Part shown: piece by piece, positions 44,137-55,994 of the stretch
Layout: each line of letters begins with the position of its first letter
Position numbering within the stretch: position 1 is the stretch's first letter
Origin: Bombyx mori
Taxonomy: Eukaryota; Arthropoda; Insecta; Lepidoptera; Bombycidae
Reading direction: 5' to 3'
Assembly (NCBI RefSeq): GCF_030269925.1
Contig: NC_085121.1
Location: 6,155,501-6,219,500, forward strand
DNA: 64,000 bases
Made by a program: the position numbers and the translations under genes
Notes under the pieces: generated by a model
The model's database searches: none
Seen by the model: the letters and a program-made list of their open reading frames with translations, nothing else
Told to the model about the DNA's origin: nothing

Positions 44137-45640
44137 AATATAGATAATCCTAGTGTAGGCCCAGATGGCTGTATGTCACTTATTTTCAGTTATTATATTA
44201 ATATTATTATTGTTACTAATAAAATTTGAAAGTTTTTCTTAGATTTTTTAGTCAGTTCCGTAATAGGTTTTCGTCGATAAAATGTGATTTGAGCTTACTA
44301 GTCGCTAAGAATAATTATATTGATCAGCAAGTAATGTTACACTGGGCAGCCTTAAGGTTACCAATCGATGTCATAGGAAATTAAGCGGATCTGCAGTGAT
44401 ATTAGTAATAGAGCAGCTGCATATCGAAAGTGTTCTATTTCCGGAAGATCTAAAAATAGTTGGTCTAATAATAATAATTCTTAAAAGAAAATTACATTAA
44501 AAGTAACGTGTTGTGATACTGCTCGCATCTATAGTTAAAACAGTTCATGTAAATGTATCAAATATATTTTATAGGAAATACATTGTAATAAATCGATTTG
44601 ATTTGACGAACTGGGAAACTAGTCCTTTTGTCTAATTTCGTTAAAGTATTATAGGCATTGAAATATGAAAAAAACAAGTTGTTTCTTTCTATATTGATTT
44701 CTCAGAGGTTTCTAGCTCAATATTAGAACATAATTGATTAACCGACAGATTGGATGATAGCGGTATATGTGGCCCGCTACTGCCTTTTTTTTAAGTCAGT
44801 GGGATATAACCAGACTCCGCCTACGTGCGAAGACGGCAGCTGCGACATTTAAGATTCGAAACCTGATAAAAATCAGGTCTCTCAAAATCCCACATCGGAG
44901 CTTTTGATGAAGCAGAAAACGTCTGAGACAAGGCGAGTGTTGCTAGCTTGTTGTTCGAATTATTTAAAAACCGAACCTTCACCGTGAAAATTGACATCTG
45001 AAGTGCACTCATTTTTAAGAGTCGAGGCACGGCTCAGGGTTTTCTACTGGGTCCCCTGTATAGCCGTGGATGACACTAGCTTTTTCTGTTTGCAGCCCCA
45101 TTTAGATTCTCTAACGAGTTGGTGTCATATTGACGACTTCATACTTAATTAAAAATCAATTTATTCATTATTGAATATTTCAGACCATTCCATGTACAGA
45201 GCTTAGTAGCGCTCGACCATGGATAATTATTATGACATATAAGCTACAACTGTCCATTGGTAGATATTGTCAAGTACTATAACAATATGCTCTAAGGTTT
45301 ATTATGGATTAAAAGTTTAATTGCAGCATTCACACCGAGCGAGTTTGCAATAAACTTAACTAACCATAATTTTACAATACAGTCGCTTTGATTGTAGTTA
45401 CAAATATAATTTTTATGCCATTGCTGCTGACTATATGTTTTATTACTACTGTTAATTTTACATACAAAAGCATTATGAAATCAACCGAATATTTTCTAAT
45501 TAATAGGGTAGCCCATTCAATCAATCATCATAATAAATAAAAAATAACCTCCAGTACCGAATGAGGGTAGTTTTTTCACAGCCGACACAAGCATATTAAA
45601 CAGGCCAAATAACTTTTAGTTCTTTTTATAATTGACTGAA
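44137..45640. other. AT-rich intergenic sequence
   Basis: About 1.5 kb. I searched both strands for the missing N-terminal KFase exon (a YxPSxW-type motif) and did not find it. No gene supported. Confidence 0.4.
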
Positions 45641-45987
45641 TGTAAAAATAAAATAATGTTTTATTGTCATACATAGATTACAGCCCACTTTGTGGTAATA
45701 AGTTACTATGCCCACAGAGATTAAATACGCTAGAGATACAGCTATGTCGGTACCTACCGGCTCTTTTGGTTCATTCCCAAGTCTGAGGGTAGGTAGCAAA
45801 AATTACGCACTGTTCAAGAACGCGATTCCAAATTATAGGGATGAACTTTGCTTAGGTGACGTATGGTATGGTAGTAAAGGAGATATGGTAGGAGGATCAT
45901 GTCAATTAATTAATTCCTCAACGCTCAATTTAACTGAATCTTTAGATCATATCTTTCTGGAATGCGCTCTTAATGATGAATTTAAAA
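45640..45987 (+). repeat. Possible LINE ORF2 C-terminal relic
   Basis: The plus frame from 45708 reads LNLTESLDHIFLECALNDEF just before a Bm1 begins. HIFLEC-type Cys/His phrases are usual near the C-terminus of non-LTR ORF2 proteins. The frame then runs on into Bm1, so the 182-codon frame is a chimera and not a gene. Confidence 0.4.
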
Positions 45988-46430
45988 GTCGTCGTGGCCT
46001 AAAAGATAAGACGTCCGGTGCATTCGTATCGAGCGATGCACTGGTGTTCGAATCTCGCTGGCGGGTACCAATTTTTCTAATGAAATACGTACTCAACAAA
46101 TGTTCACGATTGACTTCCACCGGTGTAGGAATAACATCGTGCAATAAAAATCAAACCTGCAAAATTATAATTTGCGTAATTACTGGTGGTAGGACCTCTT
46201 GTGAGTCCGCACGGGTAGGTACCACCGCCCCGCCTATTTCTGCCGTGAAGCAGTAATGCGTTTCGGTTTGAAGGGTGGGGCAGCCGTTGTGACTATACTG
46301 AGACCTTAGAACTATATCTCAAGGTGTGTGGCGCATTTACGTTGTAGATGTCTATGGGCTCCAGTAACCACTTAACACCAGGTGGGCTGCGAGCTCGTCC
46401 ACACATCTAAGCAATAAAAAAAATTGCCCA
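45988..46430 (+). mobile_element. Bm1 SINE, full length
   Basis: Head GTCGTCGTGGCCTAAAAG, B-box GTGTTCGAATCTC, body, and GCAATAAAAAAAATT tail. Confidence 0.95.
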
Positions 46431-47362
46431 CCACTATATTGTTTACTAGCTAACACTAACATCCCGTTCCCAATTAATATGAACTATCTCTTAACATTCC
46501 CTAATCCTAAAGTTGTAAATGCATTAGCTTATTTTATTTCCCGCAATAACATTAAACTGTAAAAATATTTACAAATTTTTCTCCAGTTCTCATTCATCTC
46601 ATCTGCTACCATCTATCTATATCACTGATATTCTATACCTGGTACCTGAGATTGGCAGAGTCATTCGTCAAAGAAGAGACTCGAGCCATAAAAAAAAATA
46701 CCAATAAATACCTTCGGTAACTAATTTTACGTGATTTTGTAATACTTGTTCTGGGGTTGAGAATCGTTGTGACCAACAACTCGGTGAATATTCTCGTTCA
46801 AAATCCAAAACTTCCTCTGACATCCTGTGAACAGTGTTGATCTGTTTAAAGCTGATTCAATAAAACAGAAATCATTATTGTCAAAATCATTGTACTGGAA
46901 TGCGATTGAAGTTGATTCGAAAGAAATAATGCGACAAAGAACCATTACTAATTTTATTTATTTACTAATTATTTTTTTGTAGACATACGAGTGTGCCTCC
47001 GATCGAATGGTAAGTGATCAGTGCGGCTGATGGACCTATGGAATAGTAATATCTCACCTCTTCTAATTTCGTGTGTCCTCAAAGTCGGCGACTGTATTCA
47101 CTGTAAAATGTCTTCTTTAAGTATTAAATCGGCCGAATCACATGCACTGAGAGTAGAGAATATTTTAAGTCCTCATTTAAATCATTACATTTCTACCGTG
47201 AAGGAATCATACGTACATTTCAGTTTGAAGGGTGGAAGAGTCTTTGTAAAATTGAAAGATTGACTGCATGTGTCAAAGTGGATGGTGCTTTCCTTTTGTG
47301 ATGCCACGAACCCCCGTAACCGGCTAATAGCAGATCTTAATACCAACCATCTATCTAATTAT
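46431..47362. other. AT-rich sequence with a worn Bm1-like relic
   Basis: About 47200-47320 contains TTTCAGTTTGAAGGGTGGAAG and other Bm1-like phrases with many changes. No gene supported. Confidence 0.4.
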
Positions 47363-47366
47363 AGTA

Positions 47367-47654
47367 TCTAAGGAAAGAAGACCTAGGAAGTGGGCGTGGC
47401 CTGCTGACGTAATATAGCAGCGAGTTCAGACTGGTCGGAGTTGAAGAGGGGAGTTGAGGACACCACTAACATATTGCCTCGTTCACGGCCTCTTTCTGAT
47501 CTCGGCACCAGGGATAGGCGGACGTTGTACATTCGCGTGTCAACTGAGTTACCCACATTTTGTCATTAGTGTTTAAAATCAATAATTGTTGAAAGTTGTA
47601 TTTTGTATTGTTCTAATTATATTTTTTTAATATTTTGAGTCGTGATTTCTAATT
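47367..47654 (+). repeat. 5' LTR
   Basis: TCTAAGGAAAGAAG ... GATTTCTAATT. It does not show the usual TG...CA ends. The sequence just after it, TCAGAAGTGGGATTCC, should hold the primer-binding site; I cannot name the tRNA. Confidence 0.88.
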
Positions 47655-47762
47655 TCAGAAGTGGGATTCCTATTCCATTATCTGCCTTGGCTTTTCTGAC
47701 CGTTCTACTTTAGTTTTGTCGATTTTTGTGTTTGACAAAAGTGAAATTTTATTTTTGTAAAT

Positions 47763-48902
47763 ATGTCTGATCGAAGTAAGCGTAGGAAGCGCGAGCGTGA
47801 TCGTACACCTATCCCTGGTATGGAGAAGCGACTTCAAAAGATTTTGGATCGTTTAGACACTTTAGAAAGTTACAGGTTTCGCAATGATACTGAAGGTAGT
47901 ACGACAACGCCGAGTGCGCGGTGGGCGCATGACGGCGCCATCGCGGCGGCAGCTGTCGCGTCGGGTGAGCCGCCTGCACCAATTGCTGTTTCAACAAACG
48001 TCGAGTTGTCCGATGCAAGTTTGAATTTATCCGTGCCGTGCTCGAGTGCAACGATCAACGGTTCGGGTACGGGGGTATTGAATGAGGTGGCTGAGAAAAT
48101 TGCTAATGCGATTGGTGCAATTCCGGTAAGATCGAATCATATTTTTGTGTCGAGTTTCGATCCCTCTTTGCACGATTTTAATTTATGGTGTCATGAAGTA
48201 GACCATCTAAAACAAACTAATAGATGGGACGATCTTGAGTGCTTAGCGAGGGTAGGCAATTGTTTAAAAGGTGACGCTAAGTTATGGTTGAATGAGTGGG
48301 TAAGTAATGACCGTAGTTGGTCAAATTTCAAGCGCGAGTTTAAGACTTTGTGTCCCAAGCGGTTAGACATCGCCAATATTTTGTTCGACATTATGAAATC
48401 GGACTCTGATAACTACCCTACATATGCCGAATATGCAAGGCATTCGCTTCTGCGGTTACGTATTGTGAACGGATTGAGTGACGAGTTAATTGCGGCAATA
48501 GTGATACGTGGCATAACAGACACTCAAATTCGAGCTGCTGCCACTAACGCCAAGTTACTGCCTGATGATTTGGTTAATTTTCTATCTATTTATACAAAGC
48601 CCACTAGAATCACATCCGTTTGTTCAACCGATTTAATTTATAAGACTACTACGAGAAAACGAGAACATGTCGTCACGAAAATTAAATGTTTTTCATGTGG
48701 AGCTTTTGGTCATAAACAGATGACGTGTCCCAAGAGTGTAAAGCTAGATAGAACTAACGCTAATAATTCACCTTTAGTAGCAACAAATTCAGATAAACTC
48801 TCACAGAGAGCAGAGACGTGTTCTTTTTGCAAGAAGGTTGGTCACAAGGTTGATGATTGTTTTTCAAAACAACGTGCCGAGTTTCGCGGCAACTCTAACT
48901 AA
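47763..48902 (+). CDS. gag polyprotein with two zinc knuckles
   Basis: 379 codons, ATG to stop, undisrupted. Gag forms the virus-like particle and binds the element's RNA. The N-terminus is basic (SDRSKRRKRERDR) with a short helical stretch (MEKRLQKILDRLDTLE). Residues about 125-270 form the retrotransposon Gag domain (FDPSLHDFNLWCHEVDHLK, GDAKLWLNEW, WSNFKREFKTLC). Two CX2CX4HX4C knuckles follow: CFSCGAFGHKQMTC and CSFCKKVGHKVDDC. The length suits an insect Ty3/gypsy gag. As gag is intact in an otherwise dead element, it could still be translated. Confidence 0.9.
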   Translation: MSDRSKRRKRERDRTPIPGMEKRLQKILDRLDTLESYRFRNDTEGSTTTPSARWAHDGAIAAAAVASGEPPAPIAVSTNVELSDASLNLSVPCSSATINGSGTGVLNEVAEKIANAIGAIPVRSNHIFVSSFDPSLHDFNLWCHEVDHLKQTNRWDDLECLARVGNCLKGDAKLWLNEWVSNDRSWSNFKREFKTLCPKRLDIANILFDIMKSDSDNYPTYAEYARHSLLRLRIVNGLSDELIAAIVIRGITDTQIRAAATNAKLLPDDLVNFLSIYTKPTRITSVCSTDLIYKTTTRKREHVVTKIKCFSCGAFGHKQMTCPKSVKLDRTNANNSPLVATNSDKLSQRAETCSFCKKVGHKVDDCFSKQRAEFRGNSN

Positions 48903-50340
48903 TAATTATAAACAGGATGACATTGCTACCGCGGTTACTCAAGGTGTTTCCGTAGATATCCTCATAGATAGTGAGTGGACTCAATGAGGATATCTATTTC
49001 ATTGATTTCTGAGTCTGTGAATTTGAATTTGACGTGTCATTGTCGTCAAAAACAATTACCGAGGGCTTGTAAACGCTCCGCGAGGTCCTTGCAACTCTGG
49101 CGGGTTTTTCCATCAACCTGAAAGTGTAAATTTCTCACGACTGAGGTGGAGTATTTGAGTAGGACAATCAGTAATGGTCAGGTGAAGCCGAGCGAACACA
49201 AGGTTGAAGCTCTAGTCAATGCACGAGTACCGAGCAATGTAAAAGAAGTAAGACAGTTTTAGGTCCCTCGGGACATTTTAGGCGTCATATCTCCGGCTAA
49301 TCAGTTCAAGCGGCATGTATTGCAAATCTAACTCGCAAAAAGTGTACATTTCATTTGGGGTGAAGATAAAGAAAGAGTTTGAAAGGTCATTGAGCGATTA
49401 ACCAGTGAGCCGGTTGTTTCTTCAAGACTATGACTTTGAGCTTGAATATCGTAAGGGGACCGCGCTATCCCATGCAGACTACTTTAGCCGAAATGCAGTC
49501 AACGTTTATGAGATACCTAAACCTTTAAATTGGGCTCAGATAGCGCAGGCCGCTGATGATGAAACATAAAATTTGCTACAAAAATTGTGACAGATTCGAA
49601 TGAGTTCAAATATATAGTTCTAATAGATGTGTTACAAAGTATTGTCTCATGTATCCCATTCACAGACAAGATGCGACGGAGTTAAAGAGAACTTTTGAAA
49701 TGGCAATGTCTCTTTGTAGTCCTTCAAAATTAGGGGTCGGATGTATGAAAGTAACACCTTTGTTAATTAGATTAAAGAATTATGTTGTAAATATACATCT
49801 CATTACACCTGAAATGCACCAAAGTAGTGGTCAAGCTGAGCACTACTGCTGAACTGTAATGAATATGATTCGGGTCGAGTCTAACTTTAGACGAGAACAT
49901 TGTTCTGACATTATAATATGAAAGATACAGCTCACTTTGAACATTACTGTGCAGAAATCAACCAAATATTCACCTTTGTATTTGTTAGTTGGCAGTGAGA
50001 GTGCAACGCCTGTCATACGATCCCTGGTGCGCGATGTGGCTCTGGTGGCATCGAGTCCTAATCGTGAATTCCTACGTGAACTCGCCCGACAACAAGCTTC
50101 AAACTCGCTGGATCAGAACCGTACTCGCCAGGACGCTTATGTTAACGAGCGCCGCAATACAGTGCGCTCCTTTCAAAATGGAGATCTGGTGTTCGTGCGT
50201 AAGACAAGCCAAGCTACGGGCAAGTTGGACTCAGGAATGCGAGGGCCAAGTCACTGGCTCCTATGGCAATACAAGGCAGGCGGCCGCAGAGTATATAATT
50301 CTATGGCGCGGCGAGTGGACACCAGTATAGGTTTGTAGTG
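48903..50340 (+). pseudogene. pol remnants: protease, RT end, RNase H, integrase
   Basis: Fragments in several frames: a retropepsin-like stretch VDILIDSEW near 48953 (the usual DSG is DSE), a RT/connection piece reading VEYL then TISNGQVKPSEHKVEAL at about 49150, RNase H end DYDFELEYRKGTALSHADYFSRN at about 49427-49500, and integrase core end ITPEMHQSSGQAE at about 49800-49845 with the catalytic-type Glu. An integrase C-terminal region follows at 49937-50260 (STKYSPLYLLVGS, FQNGDLVFVRKTSQATGKL). The RT catalytic core (YxDD) and the first integrase Asp residues are missing, so several internal deletions have occurred. Confidence 0.8.
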
Positions 50341-50960
50341 TTGTAATGTATTTGTGTAACCTGAGGGCTCTACACTCATACAGCGAGCATCCCGAGGGCT
50401 CTGCTCTACAGACACTGCAAGCTCCATGTTCTTATGGTATTTGTTCGTAGTGTTGTAATGTATTTGTGCATCCTGAGGGCTCTGCACTCTTACAGCGAGC
50501 ATCCTGAGGGCTCTGCTCTACAGACACTATGTGATGTGTTGTAATGTATTTGTGTACCCCGAGGGCTCTGCACACTTACAGCGAGCATCCTGAGGGCTCT
50601 GCTCTACAGACACTGTGTGATGTGTTGTAATGTATTTGTGTACCCTGAGGGCTCTGCACACTTAGCGAGCATCCTGAGGGCTCTGCTCTACAGACACTGT
50701 GTGATGTGTTGTAATGTATTTGTGTAACCTGAGGGCTCTGCACACTTACAGCGAGCATCCTGAGGGCTCTGCTCTACAGACACTGTGTGATGTGTTGTAA
50801 TGTATTTGTGTAACCTGAGGGCTCTGCACTCTTACAGCGAGCATCCTGAGGGCTCTGCTCTACAGACACTGTGTGATGTGTTGTAATGTATTTGTGTAAC
50901 CTGAGGGCTCTGCACTCTTACAGCGAGCATCCTGAGGGCTCTGCTCTACAGACACTGTGA
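50336..50960 (+). repeat. 86-bp minisatellite, about 7 units
   Basis: TGTAATGTATTTGTG starts units at 50342, 50454, 50540, 50626, 50710, 50796 and 50882 (spacing 112, 86, 86, 84, 86, 86). Each unit has two GAGGGCTCTGC half-repeats, so the deeper period is about 43 bp. Scattered GAGGGCTCTGC copies go on to about 51180. It lies between the integrase end and the last pol piece. Confidence 0.92.
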
Positions 50961-51320
50961 TGCGTACTCGTGCATTCCTGAGGGCTCTGCACTGTACGAG
51001 GACATTGAATAATCCGGCTCTGTTCGATGTTGTGTATGTGAAGGCCATCCTGAATGGTAAGCCTCCACGGTAGTATGGTGCAAGGTGAGCGCTCTGCACC
51101 AGTACTAGAGGACTACCTGATCAGTACTCCTCTGTTGTGTATCCTGAAGGCAATGCACAACGGGCATCCTGAGGGCTCTGCCACGCTCACAAAAAGGTGA
51201 CTGTGGTCATCTTGGTTATTCTCGAGAGCTCTGACCGAAGACGCCAGAAGTATACGTGTCACCTCTTACTTTCGATATCCTAGTTCTCAGTTGCTAAACG
51301 AATCGAAAAATGTCTTACAG

Positions 51321-51436
51321 GTGACGAGCATCCAGTTAGTGAGGCAATTGATCATGCTGAAGCTGTTGAAGATCCATTCTCCGACTCTGATCGAATAACG
51401 GGCGAGGACGCACCGCCGTCAGGAGAGGCCGTCTAA
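51321..51436 (+). pseudogene. C-terminal pol piece
   Basis: The frame reads DEHPVSEAIDHAEAVEDPF and then TGEDAPPSGEAV, with its TAA in the first bases of the 3' LTR. It is acidic, as at many pol C-termini. The minisatellite separates it from the integrase. Confidence 0.6.
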
Positions 51437-51719
51437 GGAAAGAAGACCTAGGAAGTGGGCGTGGCCTGATGACGTAATACAGCAGCGACTTCAGACTGGT
51501 CGGAGTTGAAGAGGGGAGTTGAGGACACCACTAACATATTGCCTCGTTCACGGCCTCTTTCTGATCTCGGCACCAGGGATAGGCGGACGTTGTACATTCG
51601 CGTGTCAACTGAGTTACCCACATTTTGTCATTAGTGTTTAAAATCAATAATTGTTGAAAGTTGTATTTTGTATTGTTCTAATTATATTTTTTTAATATTT
51701 TGAGTCGTGATTTCTAATT
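51432..51719 (+). repeat. 3' LTR
   Basis: Same sequence as the 5' LTR except at three positions near its start (CTGATGACGTAATACAGCAGCGAC). Confidence 0.9.
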
Positions 51720-51723
51720 AGTA

Positions 51724-53043
51724 ATTATTTAAAAATAGTCGCATTATACTAGGTCATCCTGCTCGTTTGCTCAACACCACAGATACCTAACAACTGTCTT
51801 AATTACATTTTTTTGGAGTTGGAACAAGTCAGAATCCAAATATAAATAGGAAGTGTAGAATAGGAAGAAAACAGTTAAGTACAATTGACCCTTTTTTTCG
51901 TTATCCGATTTTCTTTCTTTTTAGTAGCTATCGAAGAACTTTAGTGTTAATCAACAAAATACTTCGGAGATATTCAGTTATTTTTTTTTAGAAAAAGAAA
52001 AACATTTTCTCTTTTGTTTGTCGATCGATTATTTATTTTTAATAGCTATTGACACACTTTAATTGTATCAATAAAACGTTTTTGTTACTCAGTTTTACAA
52101 TAAGCAGTTTTTATTTTTTAGAAATGTCATTAACAACATAAAAGAAAAAAAATCAATACGTAGAATAAATTAAAATCTTGACGTTTCAGCAATTGTGGTC
52201 ATATTTCGATCATTGGGCTAAAAGATAAACCAAAATAAAAAATATTTGATAAACTCACAAAAAAAATTAAAAATAACATTGTGTAAGTTGAATATGTTGA
52301 AGTGAAAGATATAAAGTAAGTATTGTACTTTTTGACGAAGCGTGTTGCTGATAACTCTATTTCTGTAATCTGACGAAGCGTGTTGCGGATAATAACATGT
52401 ACTTTTAAGTTATTTAGGAATATTATGTTCTTTCTTTTATAATAAATTAGATTTATAAATCAAAATCATCAGCCTGTTAAATTGTAAGATATAAAATATT
52501 TATTTCCTGTCAGACAAATTCAGTAAAGCCGGTTTCGGCCGGTTTCAGCCGGTTCCGGTCGGTGGAACTAGTTTTACTCGTAATTGTTAATTCCTATAAT
52601 TTTTCTTGTCTAGCATCGACTCCAAAAAACAGAACATTACAATATCATTTTTAATTGTTACGAAGATATAACAAACAACATTAATTCAAAATATTTGAGA
52701 AGTACTTACGTTAATTAAACAATTAATTTAAACGATAACGTTAATTAGATGTTTCCCGTGCGACTTCGACGTGCTTACTGAGAGTTCGCTTACATTTCGA
52801 GCTGTCTTCTTAATACTACGAACTTACTTGACACATAACCATAGAGTTACTGTTGTAGGTACTTATTAACTCCATGTACATAACTCAGTCACAGACTATA
52901 TATGCACAGATGCCTTTTTTTTGTATCGTAGCACAAGCGTGCTTCCCACTTGCGGCCGGTCTCAATAACGTATCCTCGATCTTTTTTCAGTGATCTCGGA
53001 TCGAAATTTCAATCCAAAAATTACAAAACTGTTTTAATAACCA
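51724..53043. other. AT-rich intergenic sequence with small repeats
   Basis: TGACGAAGCGTGTTGC is repeated (52335 and 52373 areas), and a CCGGTTTC/GCCGGTT tandem lies at about 52529-52563. No gene. Confidence 0.4.
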
Positions 53044-53150
53044 AACCACAGATTGCTTTGGAAATCCGAAAATGCAATCTATATGCCAGAGGGCGTCAAT
53101 CCATTTCTACCACTTTTTGGATCGCCCTCTGTGGGAAAAAATCTGTGGTT
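53044..53150. repeat. 107-bp fold-back sequence
   Basis: AACCACAGATT (53044-53054) and AATCTGTGGTT (53140-53150) are perfect inverted repeats. An inner pair, CCAGAGGGCG and CGCCCTCTG, pairs as well. It may be a tiny MITE; no clear target duplication. Confidence 0.6.
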
Positions 53151-53189
53151 GGCTTTCAATAATCGATCTTTTGACTTTGACAAGTCTAC

Positions 53190-53385
53190 CATCAGGTTAC
53201 CGGATCCCGAAGCCACTACAACCAAAATGCCATCTTGAGACATAAGATCCTAATCTCAGTTGTATTGTTTAATTCATATGCTCTTACTGATGATTACTTC
53301 TCGGTAGCAATAGGCACGATGGGGGTTTCTACTAGTGGATGCTCAAACTAGGCCCTACCATCAGTAATTACGTGTTACAAATGAT
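53190..53385 (-). repeat. Old Bm1 SINE relic
   Basis: GGTTACCGGATCCCGAAGCC ... GGCCCTACCATCAGTAATTA, minus-strand Bm1 with many changes. Confidence 0.6.
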
Positions 53386-55488
53386 GTGACAATAAAAACC
53401 AGCAGCGTAACGACAAGTTCTTTTATTTGTGCGAGAATGCAGAAAGCAGGTAGAAATGGCTGGCACGGCTTGTTTTATTAACACTATCCCCCCTTCGTTG
53501 GCTTTGGCTGGCGGCGGTGGCGGTGGCTGTGGCGGAAGGGGGCGTGTTAATATGGCTTGGCGGCTTGGCTGGCGGCAGGGCATGACAGCTGACGTCACAT
53601 CCGTTACATACGAAAATAATATAAAATTACCATTTTTTTTTTTGCATAGTACGTTGAAGTCGTGCGCAGTTTTAAATACGTATTTATTCGGGAGCCGATT
53701 ACGCTTCATAAGAGTACATCGTGTGTGTTTGAACTTTAGATTACTTTGGACTACAACGACCTTAATACATATTTTTATATATAATACTTAATCGTATGTT
53801 CTACATTCTAATCTACGTATTCTAGTGTTCGATGTAACAGAGGTTAAGCCGCAGCTACTCACATTACACAGAAAATCAAGAGTAGGATTACAAATTGAAG
53901 GATTGAACTTTCTTTGTTATTGAATTCACATGAATATTCTTCTTATGTTATGTTTGCCATTAAGGCAGGAATACTGCAAGTATTTCGTTTGAAAGTAAAA
54001 GTGTTAGGAAGAAAACATGGTTCCACTAAAAATCAAAGGCATAATGTTGAAGGTTTCGGTTGATTTTAATTAGCTTTGTACAAATGAAATACCTAATATT
54101 AACAATAACAATTTTTAAACGTTACATATGTCGTTGTTCTTTATAAAATTCAAGGTCAATTCAACTTCATATTAAGATTAATTGAAATCGTTCAAGATGT
54201 TGTTGTTATTTGTAAATGCGTGTTATCAAGAACACAAAATTATTCCAGTAATATGCGTGTATATGTATTCACTAATTATAGCGGTTATATTAGCTGGTTA
54301 TTTTTGTCGATTGGGATACTAGTTTGACAACGTACATATTATATATACTACGTGCTAAATTTAAGACACGTGTCGTCTTCTCGCATTAAAACTGTATAAT
54401 CTCAAAACTGACTAGTTTTACAGGAGAGTGTTTTAAAAATTTAACATGCGATATTTTTAATATTAATCATCTTTGCAACATTTATTTTTTATTTTTTACC
54501 AGTTACATTATTTGTCTTGTAAAGTAAGATAAAATTATGTATTAATTTTGTTAATAGTAGTCAAAACGTAGGTAAACTAAAAAAAACAAAAAAAAAACTA
54601 TACTACGCTCTTTTGAACAGTAATTATAAGAAAAATACTGGTGATACCAAATGATACCGCATATTAACTCAATTTCGAATATTTTTGGAAATTGTACACT
54701 TTTAATGCGAAAAGACGATGTGTGCGTACATGGGTATAAAATGGAAGGCAGAATATTTTATTACATATGAGTCGTCTATTATCAAAGGTGGCAATCTGTG
54801 CATTTGGACAAAAAATTTTTATTGATATGTCAATACAGATTGATTTGAATATAATCGTCTCCTTCAAAGAATACGGTTCAAAACCTGCATTAAATAAAGG
54901 TTAATACTTAACCTGTTATTTATCTAAGATGTCGTTCCGAAGAGTTTTGTGACTGCCGATGGAATACAAAGTCAATAATTCGTTTTTCTGATTTACCAAT
55001 CATTGTCCAAAAGTCAGATTGCCGCCTTTGTTAATAGTCGACTCATATTTAGCTTTAGGATAAAAAGCCCTATAAATGTATGCTATGCGATGCAGAGTTG
55101 TTTTTTTGACAATGTCTAATATTCTTTCTCCTCTCCACATATTTGAATAGCAAATTTATTACTAGAGAAAGCTTCTGCCGATTAGCTTGGTTTTTTTTTT
55201 GTTCGTAATTTTTTTTTGTGAAGATTAAAATTAAATTTCGTGTTAGTTGAAAACTGATATATACTTTGAAATGAACTAACTAAAGTAGGTACGTTCATTT
55301 ATGAATGCTGATAAATGATTTAAACATTTCAATGTACTCGTATAAAGCGATGCGTCTATGCCGGCGTTCAAATCAGGCATGCTGATAAAATATTTCGTAA
55401 GGAAATATGTGATTATTCCGTGTTCTCACGAACTACTTTCCCGATGAAGTAATAAATAACCGGCATTATTATAACTTTTATCATCCTA
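53386..55488. other. AT-rich intergenic sequence with a GGCGGT-rich tract
   Basis: 53500-53590 is a purine-biased GGCGGTGGCGGTGGC tract. Frames open on both strands there (53429-53791 plus, 53368-53709 minus) are low complexity. Nothing else is recognised in 2.1 kb. Confidence 0.4.
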
Positions 55489-55775
55489 CTAGCTGACCCG
55501 GCAGATTTCGTAGTGCCTCAATCGATAAATAAAAGACCTAAACTTTTGTATGAAATAAACTTATAACAAACAAAAGGAATCTGTCCGACGAGGGAAACAT
55601 TAAAGGAAAAACTAAATTGTTATTTTTATTTAAATACGAGCATTTTCATATTTATCTGAGGCTTAAAGCCTTCTCTGTCTGGACTTCCACAAATAATTCA
55701 AGACCAAAATTCGTTCTCGAGTTTTAGCGAGACTAACGAACAGCAATTCATTTTTCTATATCTATATCTATACTA
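55489..55775 (-). mobile_element. Non-autonomous Helitron (family B)
   Basis: Minus sense ends GGGTCAGCTAG at 55489; the body equals 27722-28008 and 61158-61394. Its 5' side runs into TATATCTATATC repeats and abuts the next Helitron. Confidence 0.72.
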
Positions 55776-55994
55776 TCTATACTAATATTATAAAGAGGAA
55801 AGATTTGTTTGTTTGTTTGTTTGTTTCGAATAGGCTCCGAAACTACTGGACCGATTTGAAAAATTCTTTTTCCATTAGAAGCCGACATTGTCCCTGATGA
55901 ACATAGGCTACTTTTTTATTTATTTTTTTAATTATTTTTTTTGGTTTCATGTGTGTTTTAATGTTTCCGAAGCGAAGCGAGGGCGGGTCGCTAG
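55776..55994 (+). mobile_element. Non-autonomous Helitron (family A)
   Basis: Starts TCTATACTAATATTATAAAG, has a (GTTT)n run, and ends GGGCGGGTCGCTAG followed by T. Same family as 2273-2688 and the outer element at 37882-44135. Confidence 0.8.

Larger units (their letters stand above)
47367..51719 (+). mobile_element. Ty3/gypsy-type LTR retrotransposon, defective
   Basis: Two 288-bp LTRs (47367-47654, 51432-51719) differ at 3 positions by my reading. A 4-bp duplication AGTA flanks the element (47363-47366, 51720-51723). Between them are an intact gag, broken protease/RT/RNase H/integrase remnants, a minisatellite, and a C-terminal pol piece that stops inside the 3' LTR start. The order RT, RNase H, integrase fits Ty3/gypsy. 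Confidence 0.9.

Noticed and set aside
44821..45030. Candidate N-terminal exon of the arylformamidase on the minus strand
   Set aside because: It lacks the expected Tyr-x-Pro-Ser-x-Trp type motif and a suitable donor phase.
45708..46256. 182-codon plus-strand gene
   Set aside because: The second half is translated Bm1 sequence; the frame is a read-through of a LINE relic into a SINE.
50336..51180. CRISPR-like array
   Set aside because: Repeat and spacer positions are not distinct: whole 86-bp units repeat. The locus is a eukaryotic LTR element, so this is a minisatellite.
53368..53791. Overlapping 113- and 120-codon frames on opposite strands
   Set aside because: They arise from a GGCGGT-rich low-complexity tract; no domain, no splice context.
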